NCBI GenBank assembly: GCA_005223375.1
Contig: RXOD01005224.1
Location: 1 to 15,250 of the forward strand
Reading direction: 5' to 3'
Source of the DNA: Amoebophrya sp. AT5.2
Lineage: Eukaryota; Sar; Dinophyceae; Syndiniales; Amoebophryaceae
DNA length: 15,250 nucleotides
The first letter of the stretch is position 1; the number at the start of each line of letters is the position of its first letter. Of the stretch, positions 6,940-15,250 are shown in pieces. Under the pieces are notes generated by a model. That model worked only from the letters and a program-made list of their open reading frames with translations. It was not told the DNA's origin and searched no databases. Made by a program: the position numbers and the translations under genes.

Positions 6940-9900
6940 CTACGTACCTGGCAGCGACCTCGAGCGTGGTTTCTGCAGCAAATTATGTAGCGCTGCTACG
7001 GGTCCCCCAGCGCCGCCGTTGTTGCCGCCTCCTCGGCCGTTTCGCATCTGCAGCATTTGATACTGATTCAGCAGGATCTCCCGGTTCTGCGGGTAGTGCG
7101 GGTTGTGCACCAGATTCTCGGCCGATTGGATGTGGCGCAGCTTCTCCTGATACATTTGCTGTTCGTGCTGTTGCTGCTGCTGTAGGTGCAGCTGTCTCTT
7201 CCCCGCGTCCATTTGTTCCGTTCCCGTTGCACCGCCGGACGCGTTAGTATATTCGGGCTGCGCGGCAGATGAAACGCCACCTCCGCCCGGCGACGGCCCT
7301 TGCTGTAAAAAATGCTGCGGCCATGGTCCCTGGTTGCCGTGCAGCAGGTTGTAGCCGCCGGGACTTGTCATGTAGGACCCGCGCGGCGGCACGGACTGTG
7401 GCCGCGTTGATGGTCCACTTTCGCCCCGCTGCTCGCTGCCGCGCAACGCGTGCGCTCGCCGCCGCAGCTCCTCCGTGCTTTGATGGAAGTGGTGCTGGCC
7501 CGCCACCGCTGCAGACGATCCGTACAGCAGCTCGTGCAAATCGATCTGTCGCTTCGAATTCAAGTTCGTGTTTGCAGCCGTTGTCCCAAGGGACCTGCTC
7601 GTCGCGCCCCCGCCAGCGTGGCCTGGTATTTGCTGCTGCTGAGCGTCGAATCGTACAGACTTAGCACTGCCACCACTTCCGGAAGCTGCTTTGTTGCCCC
7701 ACGGCGCAGCGGAAACGGGCATCGTTCCAGGTAACCCCCCTGGTGCTGCACCATGGGCGCTCATTGCACCGCCTTCCTCCGGCGATGTTCCTTCCGTCGA
7801 CGTGACTGGGACCGCGGCGTGGTGTTCCGCCTGGTAAAGGCGGGGGGGGTTGTTCACGACCACTTCCTGCTGTTCCAGAACGCGCGTTGTCGCCCCTTCG
7901 CGCCTCATGAGCCCAGCACCTCCGACCAGCTGCACGTCGACATGATTGCCCCCTGTAGTTTGGTGCATCTGCTGCAAGTCGATTTTCGCCGTGGACGCAA
8001 GCGACCCGGACGCCCCAAGCAAGGACTGCGTGGACGCAAGCGAATGCGTTCCGCTGAAGCTCGTGCTGCTTCCCGGAGGTCCTGCGCCGCCCCCGCCCCC
8101 GAGCATGTTTAGATTCAGCGCCGGCGTCGCGTTGGCGTTTGGCGGTTGCGGCCCAGGAGGCGGTCCAGAGCTCCCGCCGCCGGGAGGGCCGCCCCCACCA
8201 CCCGCGGCACTGCTGCTGGCACTACTGCTTGAAGAAAAACTACTTGCAGCTGCACCTGCCGGCGGTGGGGGCGCTGGGATTCTCATCTTCATCTGTTCGC
8301 CAACGTCGCGCATCTGCGAAATAGCGTTCCGCAGCCGCACTTTCGCGATGGCAGAAAGCGTCGTCTCGGAGGATTGAATTTCTTGCAGCTTGTCCACCGC
8401 GGTGTCCCAGTGCGAGGCCCAACTCGAACACGTTGCCGCCTCCCTCTCCTCCATTTCGCCCACGCGACTCCGCAACTGGGCGAGCTAAACAAGTAGTGGT
8501 TAGTTTAGAAGTAGTAAGGGTTACACATAAGTACATGATAGTTGTAAATGAACATAGTCTTGGCAGCTGGTGCCGTGCAGGAGGCCCCATACGATAATAC
8601 GAGGACTATGGGAAATCGCCGGAGGCGGGGCCGAAGCCGGACCGACCGGGGAGCCCACCCACACAACTAACACATACATGGATTGATAGATAGGACCAAC
8701 TTAGTTCAACGAACTTCAAGTCGCCCTGCCGAGTTAGAGCCAATGCCAACGTTAGAGTTGTATACAAGTCTAGGAGTTTCATCCAAGAAGAAGCATTACA
8801 GATCCGCTCCCTTGGTGGAAGCTTTGTCGTACCTCCTTCGCTTCGTAGCTTGCGTCACGGAGCTGTAGCGCGGCCTTCAGCTCCTCAATATGCGCGTGAC
8901 ATTGGTCCAGTTCTGACTGGAACTGCACGATGCTGTCGTCCCGCTCGCGTAGCCTCTGCGTAAACGTCCGCATTATGTCGCGCTGCTTCAGCAGAAGCTG
9001 CTTATACCTTTAGAAGTTACGACGTGACAATTAATTTGCTCCTGTGAACTCGATGGAACGTAAGGCCATAACACCCCTGGACCTGCTGCACGAGAAGTTG
9101 CGTTCGTCTTCGTGTTCGTTCTCGATTTGCGACGTGAGTTAGAAGCCGAGCAGAGCCAGAGTAGAACAGCGAGTATTACAAGGGACGAGGAATCACCTTG
9201 TTATCTGCGACTTGTCTTCCTTGATCGTCGTTCGCTCCGCCTCTAATTGCGTCAGTTTCTCCTCGTACAATTCCGCAATATCCGTCTGCCGATCGCTTGT
9301 TGAGGTGAGTCCACAGGATGCCGTCTCGCCTTTCGTGAGCGAAATGCCACTCGTGAATTGCGAAAGCCGCCGCTCCAGATTCCGCGACTTCTCGCGCTCC
9401 TCGTGTAGCGCGGAGAATAGCATGTCCCGGGCTGTGATAGTGATTGCAGAAATTTCTTATACACTTTTTCGGCGGCTAAGCTGCTTCCACTTTATCAACA
9501 AGACTGACGTGGTGGTCAATCTTTCCAGGACAGGAGCGTCTCCTGCTACCCATATTTTTTTAAAACACTCACTTTCTTTGCAAAGAAAAGTAGTCGCTTC
9601 GAAAAATTTAAAAAGTACACATCCCCATCCCGTCCCCCGCGGCCCCTCCGCTTCGTTCTGATTCTGCGTATCCGCCGCCGCCGCTGATCGGCCCGTTGCC
9701 TCCCGACAGCACCGCTCTTCCTGCGCCGCCCAGCACGTCTGCGCTTCCTGTTCGCGACAGCTGCAGCTGCTCCTTCAGCTCGGCCACTTGTTTTTCGTAG
9801 TGCTGTCGGATCTGGTGTATTTTTTCGTCCTGGCTCCCCCCAGCACCCCCCGCGGCGAAGGTGTTTAGGCTGGGCGCGGTTTTGATTGTTTTGGCCCGGT

Positions 9901-12056
9901 CGGCGAACTTGAGCGTGGACAGCGTTTCGGCGTACGCTTCGTGCGCCGGTGACACCATGGCCACGATCGTGGTGATGCAGTTTCCCCCCAGCGAGTCCTC
10001 CAGGATCCGCGTGAGCTTGCTGTCCCGGTAGGGAATGTGCGTGCGCGTGGCGTTGCCCTTGCTCACGTCCGCGAGCGCCTGGATCACATTGCCCAGCGCC
10101 AGCAGCGAGGTGTTGATCTTCTTGGACTCCTCCAGTTGCTGCCCCCGCGCGCCGGTCCAGTGCACCCGCTCGCTCCCGGCCAGATCCACCAAATTCAGCT
10201 TCGCCATGCGCACCACCGCGCTGCTGGGCACCAGATGGCCGCCGTCGCTCTGGGCGCCGGGGACGCCGTAGGAGTTGTACTGGGGGGGGTTGTACTGCTG
10301 GGGCTCGCCACTCGCATCCGGCGCCGCCGCGGCAGAATGGGTATGGGAGCCGAGGCTGGTGAGTAAGTGCGGTAGAAGGACATCAGTTCAGATAATCTGA
10401 CGAACAAACCAACAAAATCACAACTTCTGTAATCTTCATACGCGGCATCCTCGAAGAGATGAAGTACCCGTTCGGCTCTCCGTCTGAGTGCTCCAGCATT
10501 ATGGTGAAGACGGTGTGGCTGCGCGAGGAGACTTCGTTGCTTTTCGTGTCCGCGAACACCCGCGCCTGGCCGCCGCGCTGGATCAGAGCGTAGACTTGCG
10601 TCTGGGTCTGCACCACCCACTCACTCAAACCGTCCACGTACAGACCATTCTTCTTGCTTTCTCGGATGATGAGGGAGCTCTCCCCTATTGTTCCAGGAGT
10701 GTTCCAAGTGCCATTGCCGCGCTCCTGCGACCGCTCGCGCAGGTGCGGTATCGCACCTGCGACCTGCTGCGCGGCGGTAGCCGAGGAGGACGAGGCCCTG
10801 TAGTTGTGACCGATGCATGCTGCCTTAACACGAAGCTCCTGTCTACTTCTACGTCAAAGCCGATCTAACAAACAAGTTCAAGTTGTAGCAGTAGCCCCTC
10901 AATCTTTCATGATTTTTGCGTCGCACTCGCGTTCTACCTTTGCACAGTGAGTCGGATTCGGAACGCACATCCATCGAATAGACGTAAGACTTGTGACTGA
11001 GGAATTCAAATTTTTACTTTCCCTTCTCCTGGGCTCCGGCTGCAGGCTGATGCGCTTTGAGCAGGTCCCAAATCTGCTCGTTGTAGATCTGGAGGTAGGA
11101 GGCGCGCAGAGCGAACTTTGACTTCCGATTCGGGTACTCGGCGATGGTGTGAAAAATCGTGTCCATACACCGTGCGATGATGCCCCGTCGCTCGTCGTTG
11201 CTGTCGTAGCAAAAACCCTCCATCGTGTACGTTTTGCCTGCGAAATGTTGGGGAGCGGAAGTGAGGGCGGGGAAGCCGGTGTCAGTGCACAAGGCAGCAA
11301 GAATGAACGTGAACCCTGAACGTCGCCAGCTACCACGCTAAATGCTAATCTACCTGTTCCCGTTTGCCCGTAGGCCAGAATGGTCGTGTTGTACCCGTTC
11401 AGTAACGCTTCTGTTGCGAGGGCGCCTGTCGAGTTGTACACGTCCGCCTGGGATTCTCCTTCGCCGTGCACGCTGTCGTAGGCGAAGGTCTCTTCTTTTG
11501 CTGCGATCATGCCCCCGCCTTCTTGCACGTCGGGCACCAACTCGCAGAGGCGAATCGACTTGGCGCTGCTATCCGCAGTACACACCTGGTGATACCGTCC
11601 GGGTACCTTGATCTCGCGCTCTATCGGCGGCCGCACACGAACAACCACGCGGATGTTCTTGCGCTCCACACCGGCACTGGCGGACTGCCTGTTTTGATGA
11701 GGGTCCCCGCCAAGCAGCGGATGAGCCTGAGCCCCGGGCGCCATCGAAGACGACGAAGACATGCCGTAGCCACTGACGCCAGCCATCGCGCCCAAGCCGT
11801 TCCAAGTGCCCGACCCTGAACCAGCACTCGCGGTCGCGGCTGGAAAACCTGGAGAACGAACGTAGAGCAGGACGTCAGCGTTTTATAATCTACTTATTGC
11901 AAGTTTTGATTTGGCCGCTATTGATCATATTCTTTCAATACCTCCATTTGGCCGCTGCGATCGTGATCGTTCGCGCGACCTTGGCCGGCGCGGCGCCTGC
12001 CAATCGAACGCATTCGGATACGAGGCGGGAACGCCGCCTCCTCCAGGGTCCATCAT
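6940..12056 (-). CDS. N-terminal-motor kinesin with coiled coil and long low-complexity tail
   Basis: An ATP-driven microtubule motor of 1283 residues. Exons: 12056-11942, 11848-11354, 11237-11018, 10797-10468, 10355-9619, 9431-9197, 9007-8833, 8484-6940; all seven introns are GT-AG and keep phase. Residues 1-102 are Gly/Ser/Ala-rich. The motor spans about 103-545: [12 protein letters not shown]-loop [10 protein letters not shown] (split by intron 2), [13 protein letters not shown], switch I SSRSH (367-371), switch II DLAGSE (444-449), [11 protein letters not shown] and [11 protein letters not shown]. Charged heptad-like stretches follow (about 558-835: [55 protein letters not shown]), suggesting a dimer. 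From 837 on the tail is Gly/Pro/Ser- and Gln-rich. Two ~50-residue low-complexity inserts sit inside the motor. The start ATG-ATG follows an in-frame exon whose donor fits exon 2 precisely. The subfamily cannot be assigned by eye. The stop at 6940 overlaps a donor-like GGTACGTAG, so a further exon is possible. Confidence 0.9.
7990..8043. repeat. Short direct repeat in the kinesin tail
   Basis: A 15-bp word (cgtggacgcaagcga) occurs at 7990-8004 and again at 8029-8043, 39 bp apart and in the same frame. It encodes the repeated SLAST peptide in the low-complexity tail (HSLASTQSL and GSLASTAKI). This is consistent with growth of the tail by local duplication. Confidence 0.8.
8485..8832 (-). other. 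Kinesin intron 7, the longest ordinary intron
   Basis: A 348-nt intron with donor GAG|GTACGA and acceptor TTGTTTAG|CTC, joining the coiled-coil exon to the tail exon in phase 0. It contains a GC-rich segment around 8605-8660 (repeated CCGG/GGCC words) that could fold. I looked for a hosted small RNA and saw no convincing C/D or H/ACA box arrangement. Confidence 0.7.
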
Positions 12057-12929
12057 AACGATCGGATCGGGGCACGCGCTTCCACGAACGAAAAAGGCGC
12101 GGACGCCAGTTTCTCCACCCCCCCTGCAGTATACAAGCTTTCGCCTGCAGTACAAGCTAGAGCACAAAGACGGAGAAAGTGCGAAACATACTTTCGCGCC
12201 GCAACGGGTCAAGTCACTTTAGGCTCTACTTCGAAGTAAATGCAGGCGCAGCACCAAAGCCAGAGAGCCGTAGGCATAGGATGGGTGAGTCGAGGGTTAG
12301 CGCTAGCACTTTTTGGTTTTGGTTTTGCATTTGCGGATGGGGATGCGACCACATTCATTTTCATAGTAAAATCTCGTCCAGGGTGAAATAGCACTTCGAG
12401 CTAAGCGATTCAAGTTCACAATTAATGCACTTCTCTGACGAAGAAGCCGTGTCTCAAACCTACGAGGGCGGCATGTCGTCGTTGTTTCTTTGTTTTTATT
12501 TACTTACCGTGGTTAGCTCACTCAGGTTCGACATCGACGACTTGGGACTTTTTTTGTTCGACGACAATCAGGTTCTTCTTCTCGACGAGGATACCTTTCT
12601 TCATTTTACCACCAGCACATCGAAGCTAGCTGGTGGCTGCTCGTCTTCCATAAGTACAGAGTCTTCACCTTCACCACGTTTCGTTGTGTTTTTCGTTTTC
12701 CGGCGTCCGGGCCGCGATGATAAATTTAACTTAAGTAAAGTCATCGATGGATTTTTGTGGTGAAAAGCAGGGTCCGGTTCCACCCGAAAGAAATCAGCGT
12801 GTAGATGTGCATTGATTTTGCGCCCGTGGTACAACTCTTCAATGAAAAATATGAATGAGCCTGTATCATCTGCTGCATTGCGCTGCTCGGTCATGTTGTC
12901 CAGTGAGCGCGACCTTCATCGGAAGATTA
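12057..12929. other. Spacer between the reductase stop and the kinesin start
   Basis: About 870 bp. A plus-strand frame (12425-12763, 112 codons, Phe/Leu/Asp-rich) and a minus-strand frame (12601-12894, 97 codons, Lys/Glu-rich) overlap each other; neither resembles a known protein. The sequence is more AT-rich and T-run-rich than the flanking exons. It probably holds the 3' untranslated region of the reductase and the 5' region of the kinesin. Confidence 0.4.
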
Positions 12930-14359
12930 TTAATCTCCGTTCCGCATCGCGACTTCTTCTCTCCAGTGCTGTAGAATGTTGTGCGCGGTTTGTGTGATGT
13001 TTGGGTTTGGGGTCCAGCCCGTCAGTTCCCGTATCTTTCGGTTGTCCGCGAGCAGCGTCTTTTCGTCCGCACCGCGCCGTCGCGTCGGATCGTACTGCAG
13101 TGTTATCGGCACCTTCGCGTACCTTAACAATACCTGCAGCATATCGCGGATCGTGTACCCGACCCCGGAGCCGAGGTTGTAGGCTTCCCCCGGCACCCCC
13201 CGCTTGCACAGCTCCAGAAACACCGGCGCCGAGTCCGCCACGTCGGTCACGTCGCGCGACGTGGACAGGTCTCCGTGCAGCAGCGTGTAGTTGTTGCTCA
13301 TGCTCCCACCACCGCAAGATGAGGAAATACCTCCTGTTGACCCGGCTGCTGACTGCTCTGATGCTGCTGCGCTGCACTTCCCAGAACTACTTCTACTTGA
13401 CCTCGAGCCCGCGTCCTCGCGCTCGGCGCGCGATTCTATCTCGGCGATCTGTTTCGCGAAGTTCTGGAGGCTGAGTTGGTCCGTGCCGCCCTCGGCCATC
13501 TGGATAAAGATGCGCGCGACCATAGCCTTGATGCCGTAGGTGCTCGCGTACATCAATGCCAAGTTCTCCTGCGCGACTTTCGATACCTTTGTAGCCATGC
13601 ACGAGCACGATGGAATCCATTGGAGTCTGAAATCTAAAAACTTCTGCATCGGAGTAGATAGTCTCCGCAAGCGCAGGAGAACAAAAGTATAAATATCAGT
13701 AGTCGTGTTAATACTCCGTACGGCGTGAAGGGTTTCAGCATTGCGGTTTCGGGGATTGGCACCCCCTCCCACTCGATTGCCGCGCCCCCGTATTCGGCGC
13801 TGCTGCCCGCCACGAGCACCCGCAGATCGGTGCTCAGCTCCCCGCTACTTTGCAGCGACTTGATCGCTTCCAGCACGTTTAGCGTGCCCTGCACGTTCAC
13901 GTGTAGGGACAGCGACGCGGACTGGAAGGACACGCCGTTGATCGCCTGTGCGGCGAAATGGAACACGTAGTCGGGGCGAACCTCCCGGAACACGTTGATC
14001 ATGTGAAAGGGATCGGTCACGTCCCCATACACCAGCCTCAACCGGTGCACGTACCCCTTCAAGTTCCGTAAATTGCTGCGCCACCGGGCGAGCACAACGA
14101 CCTCCTTGTCGGAGCCAAAGACGCAGGAGTCGAGCGCGTGCTTCACCAACTGAGAGCCAATCATGCCGGTGCCGCCGGTGATGAAAATCACCTCGCGCTT
14201 CCCGGGCCGAAGCGGAGCGGCGCAGGACGTTAGAGGGGTGGCTGCGGCGGCACGGACCGAAGCGGAGAAGAGAGGCAGGAAGAGGCCGAAGAGCAGAAGT
14301 GCCCACGAAGCACGCTGCCGTGCCGCCCGCGGGCCGAAGAAAAGAAGCACAGAAGACAT
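12930..14359 (-). CDS. Extended short-chain dehydrogenase, GDP-6-deoxy-mannose reductase-like
   Basis: Exons 14359-13715 and 13586-12930 give 433 residues; the 128-nt GT-AG intron falls exactly inside the active-site motif TPYG|VSK. A hydrophobic leader (ALLLFGLFLPLFSASVRA, about residues 20-37) looks like a signal peptide and supports the start at MSSVLLFF. Then come the NAD(P)-binding glycine motif TGGTGMIGS (61-69), GDVTD, HFAAQAINGVSFQSA, catalytic Ser in AGSSAEYG (186/187) and YxxxK (Tyr214, Lys218). The closest family pattern I know is GDP-4-keto-6-deoxy-D-mannose reductase / GDP-mannose 4,6-dehydratase (NFAKQIAEIE, RDVTDVADSA, GEAYNLGSGVGYTIRDML, GWTPNPNITQT), which makes GDP-rhamnose- or GDP-fucose-type sugars. 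Oddities: a ~45-residue Ser/Gly/Ala-rich insert (270-313), and RIFIQMAEGG where relatives usually have an RPFNHTGPGQ-like stretch. The exact substrate is uncertain. Confidence 0.85.
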
Positions 14360-15043
14360 AGTGTCGTCGGACAGAAGGTCGCCCCCGCCGTATGCTACGC
14401 TACTAGTAGTGTGGAGATGCACGTGAGAGGCGAAAACGTGTTTATCTTCAATGTGCGTGGAGTGTGATAGGCAATACACTACTCGCCATCGCAATGTGCT
14501 GCCACAAGAGCAGATCCACCTCGTCGTGTTCCCTTGTCCTCGATCCCGAAAATGCAGCATCACATCGACCACAAAAAGTCTGACTTAGCCTGACGCACAA
14601 GTAGGTACCCGCTCCATCGTATTTGCAATGCCCAGCGACAGAACGGGCCCGTACTCATCGGTGTAAATTACATGTCATCGATCTGTGGGGAATCAACCGA
14701 ATCACGGGATCAATCTTTATCGTAGTCGTGCTCCCTCGACGTGTATGAATGTGTAAGTATTAAACAGGAATGGCGGATAACGAGAATGGTGAAAGAAGTT
14801 GCTGTGACAAAAAAAAGAAAAGCTGCAGCTGCATCATCTCAGGAGAATGAGAAAGAGGAACTTAATAGGGGTCGTCGGGAATAGCATGCGGATCGATCAG
14901 GCCCACCGCGGCCGCCCAGCAGTGGCCGACGGTGGCTCTGCTCCATCTTTTCTCAGTCTCGTCCGTTCTTTGTCTCGGGCTTCCACGACTATAAGTACTT
15001 CGTATAAAAAAACCGATTCCGCTTCCCTTGTTTTTGTTCATGG
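14360..15043. other. Spacer upstream of the reductase
   Basis: About 680 bp between the reductase start and the membrane-protein stop. The reductase frame stays open upstream of its ATG, with an earlier in-frame ATG at 14572, but the signal peptide fits the later start. There is an A-rich run at 14809-14820 followed by the palindromic word gctgcagctgca. Open frames here (14847-15047 plus, 14862-15248 minus) are shadows. No RNA gene was seen. Confidence 0.4.
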
Positions 15044-15250
15044 CTAATGGAACACCATGCCGCCCTGTTCTTCCTCGTCGTCGTCCTCGTCTACGAGCGG
15101 CTTGCCCGCCGTCTCGTGCAGGGGCAGTACTATCAGCAGGATCAGGTTGATCCCGAGGAACACCAGCAGCATGGAGAAGAACGCTGCCGGGGACCCTGTT
15201 TCCTTCACGACCCACTCGTACAGGCTCGGCGCCGTGATCGCTCCCCACCG
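15044..15250 (-). CDS. C-terminal end of a multi-pass membrane protein, possibly a transporter
   Basis: The last 68 codons of a gene that begins outside the window; the stop TAG is at 15046-15044. The visible part reads RWGAITAPSLYEWVVKETGS, then a strongly hydrophobic helix (FFSMLLVFLGINLILLIVLPL), then a short linker and an acidic tail (VDEDDDEEEQGGMVFH). The pattern of a final membrane helix with a cytosolic acidic tail, after a segment like those between helices of major-facilitator transporters, suggests a transporter, but the fragment is too short to name a family. It is the first gene, in transcription order, of the minus-strand series. Confidence 0.6.
   Translation of the reverse strand, partial: RWGAITAPSLYEWVVKETGSPAAFFSMLLVFLGINLILLIVLPLHETAGKPLVDEDDDEEEQGGMVFH

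Noticed and set aside
7946..8377. Proline-rich plus-strand frame of 143 codons
   Set aside because: It is the antisense shadow of the Gly/Ser/Pro-rich kinesin tail exon.
12425..12894. Opposed frames of 112 (plus) and 97 (minus) codons
   Set aside because: They overlap each other, have low-complexity Phe/Leu or Lys/Glu composition, and lack recognisable domains or splice partners.
14862..15248. Minus-strand frame of 128 codons at the right edge
   Set aside because: A neighbouring frame reads as a clean membrane helix plus acidic tail ending at 15044; this one is Arg/Gly-rich and looks like its shadow.

Overview
The window is eukaryotic nuclear DNA, probably from a protist of the alveolate (dinoflagellate / perkinsid / chromerid) part of the tree. 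Four things point that way: a long organelle-type RAP-domain protein, short GT-AG introns (93-348 nt), GC-rich third codon positions with alanine, glycine, serine and glutamine runs, and the fact that every recognisable gene lies on the minus strand, as in dinoflagellate one-way gene arrays. The lineage is an inference; no rRNA or other marker is present.

Read in the direction of transcription (right to left), the layout is: the last 68 codons of a multi-pass membrane protein (15250-15044); a two-exon extended short-chain dehydrogenase resembling GDP-6-deoxy-mannose reductase, with a signal peptide (14359-12930); an eight-exon N-terminal-motor kinesin of 1283 residues (12056-6940); a riboflavin synthase gene (5985-4125); a single-exon RAP-domain protein of 773 residues (3550-1229); and possibly part of another gene running off the left edge. 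The spacers between genes are about 0.5-1 kb and show no RNA genes. I read the splice junctions by eye; in the kinesin all seven junctions keep the reading frame, which is strong internal support.

The most unusual object is inside the riboflavin synthase gene. A 602-nt insert interrupts the exon between the two lumazine-binding domains. It consists of a 71-bp direct repeat of the target exon (one copy on each side), an inverted third copy of the same exon segment forming a 55-bp foldback, and about 480 bp copied from a kinesin gene very like the one 5 kb away, in opposite orientation and with about 150 bp missing internally. The repeat begins with AGGT, so splicing from the first AG|GT to the second would remove the whole insert and restore the protein exactly. 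It therefore looks like a recently born spliceosomal intron assembled by template switching. If it is not spliced, the gene is a pseudogene.

Apart from that shared sequence, the genes do not form an obvious pathway. They are a cytoskeletal motor, a sugar-nucleotide enzyme, a flavin-biosynthesis enzyme and an organellar RNA-binding protein.
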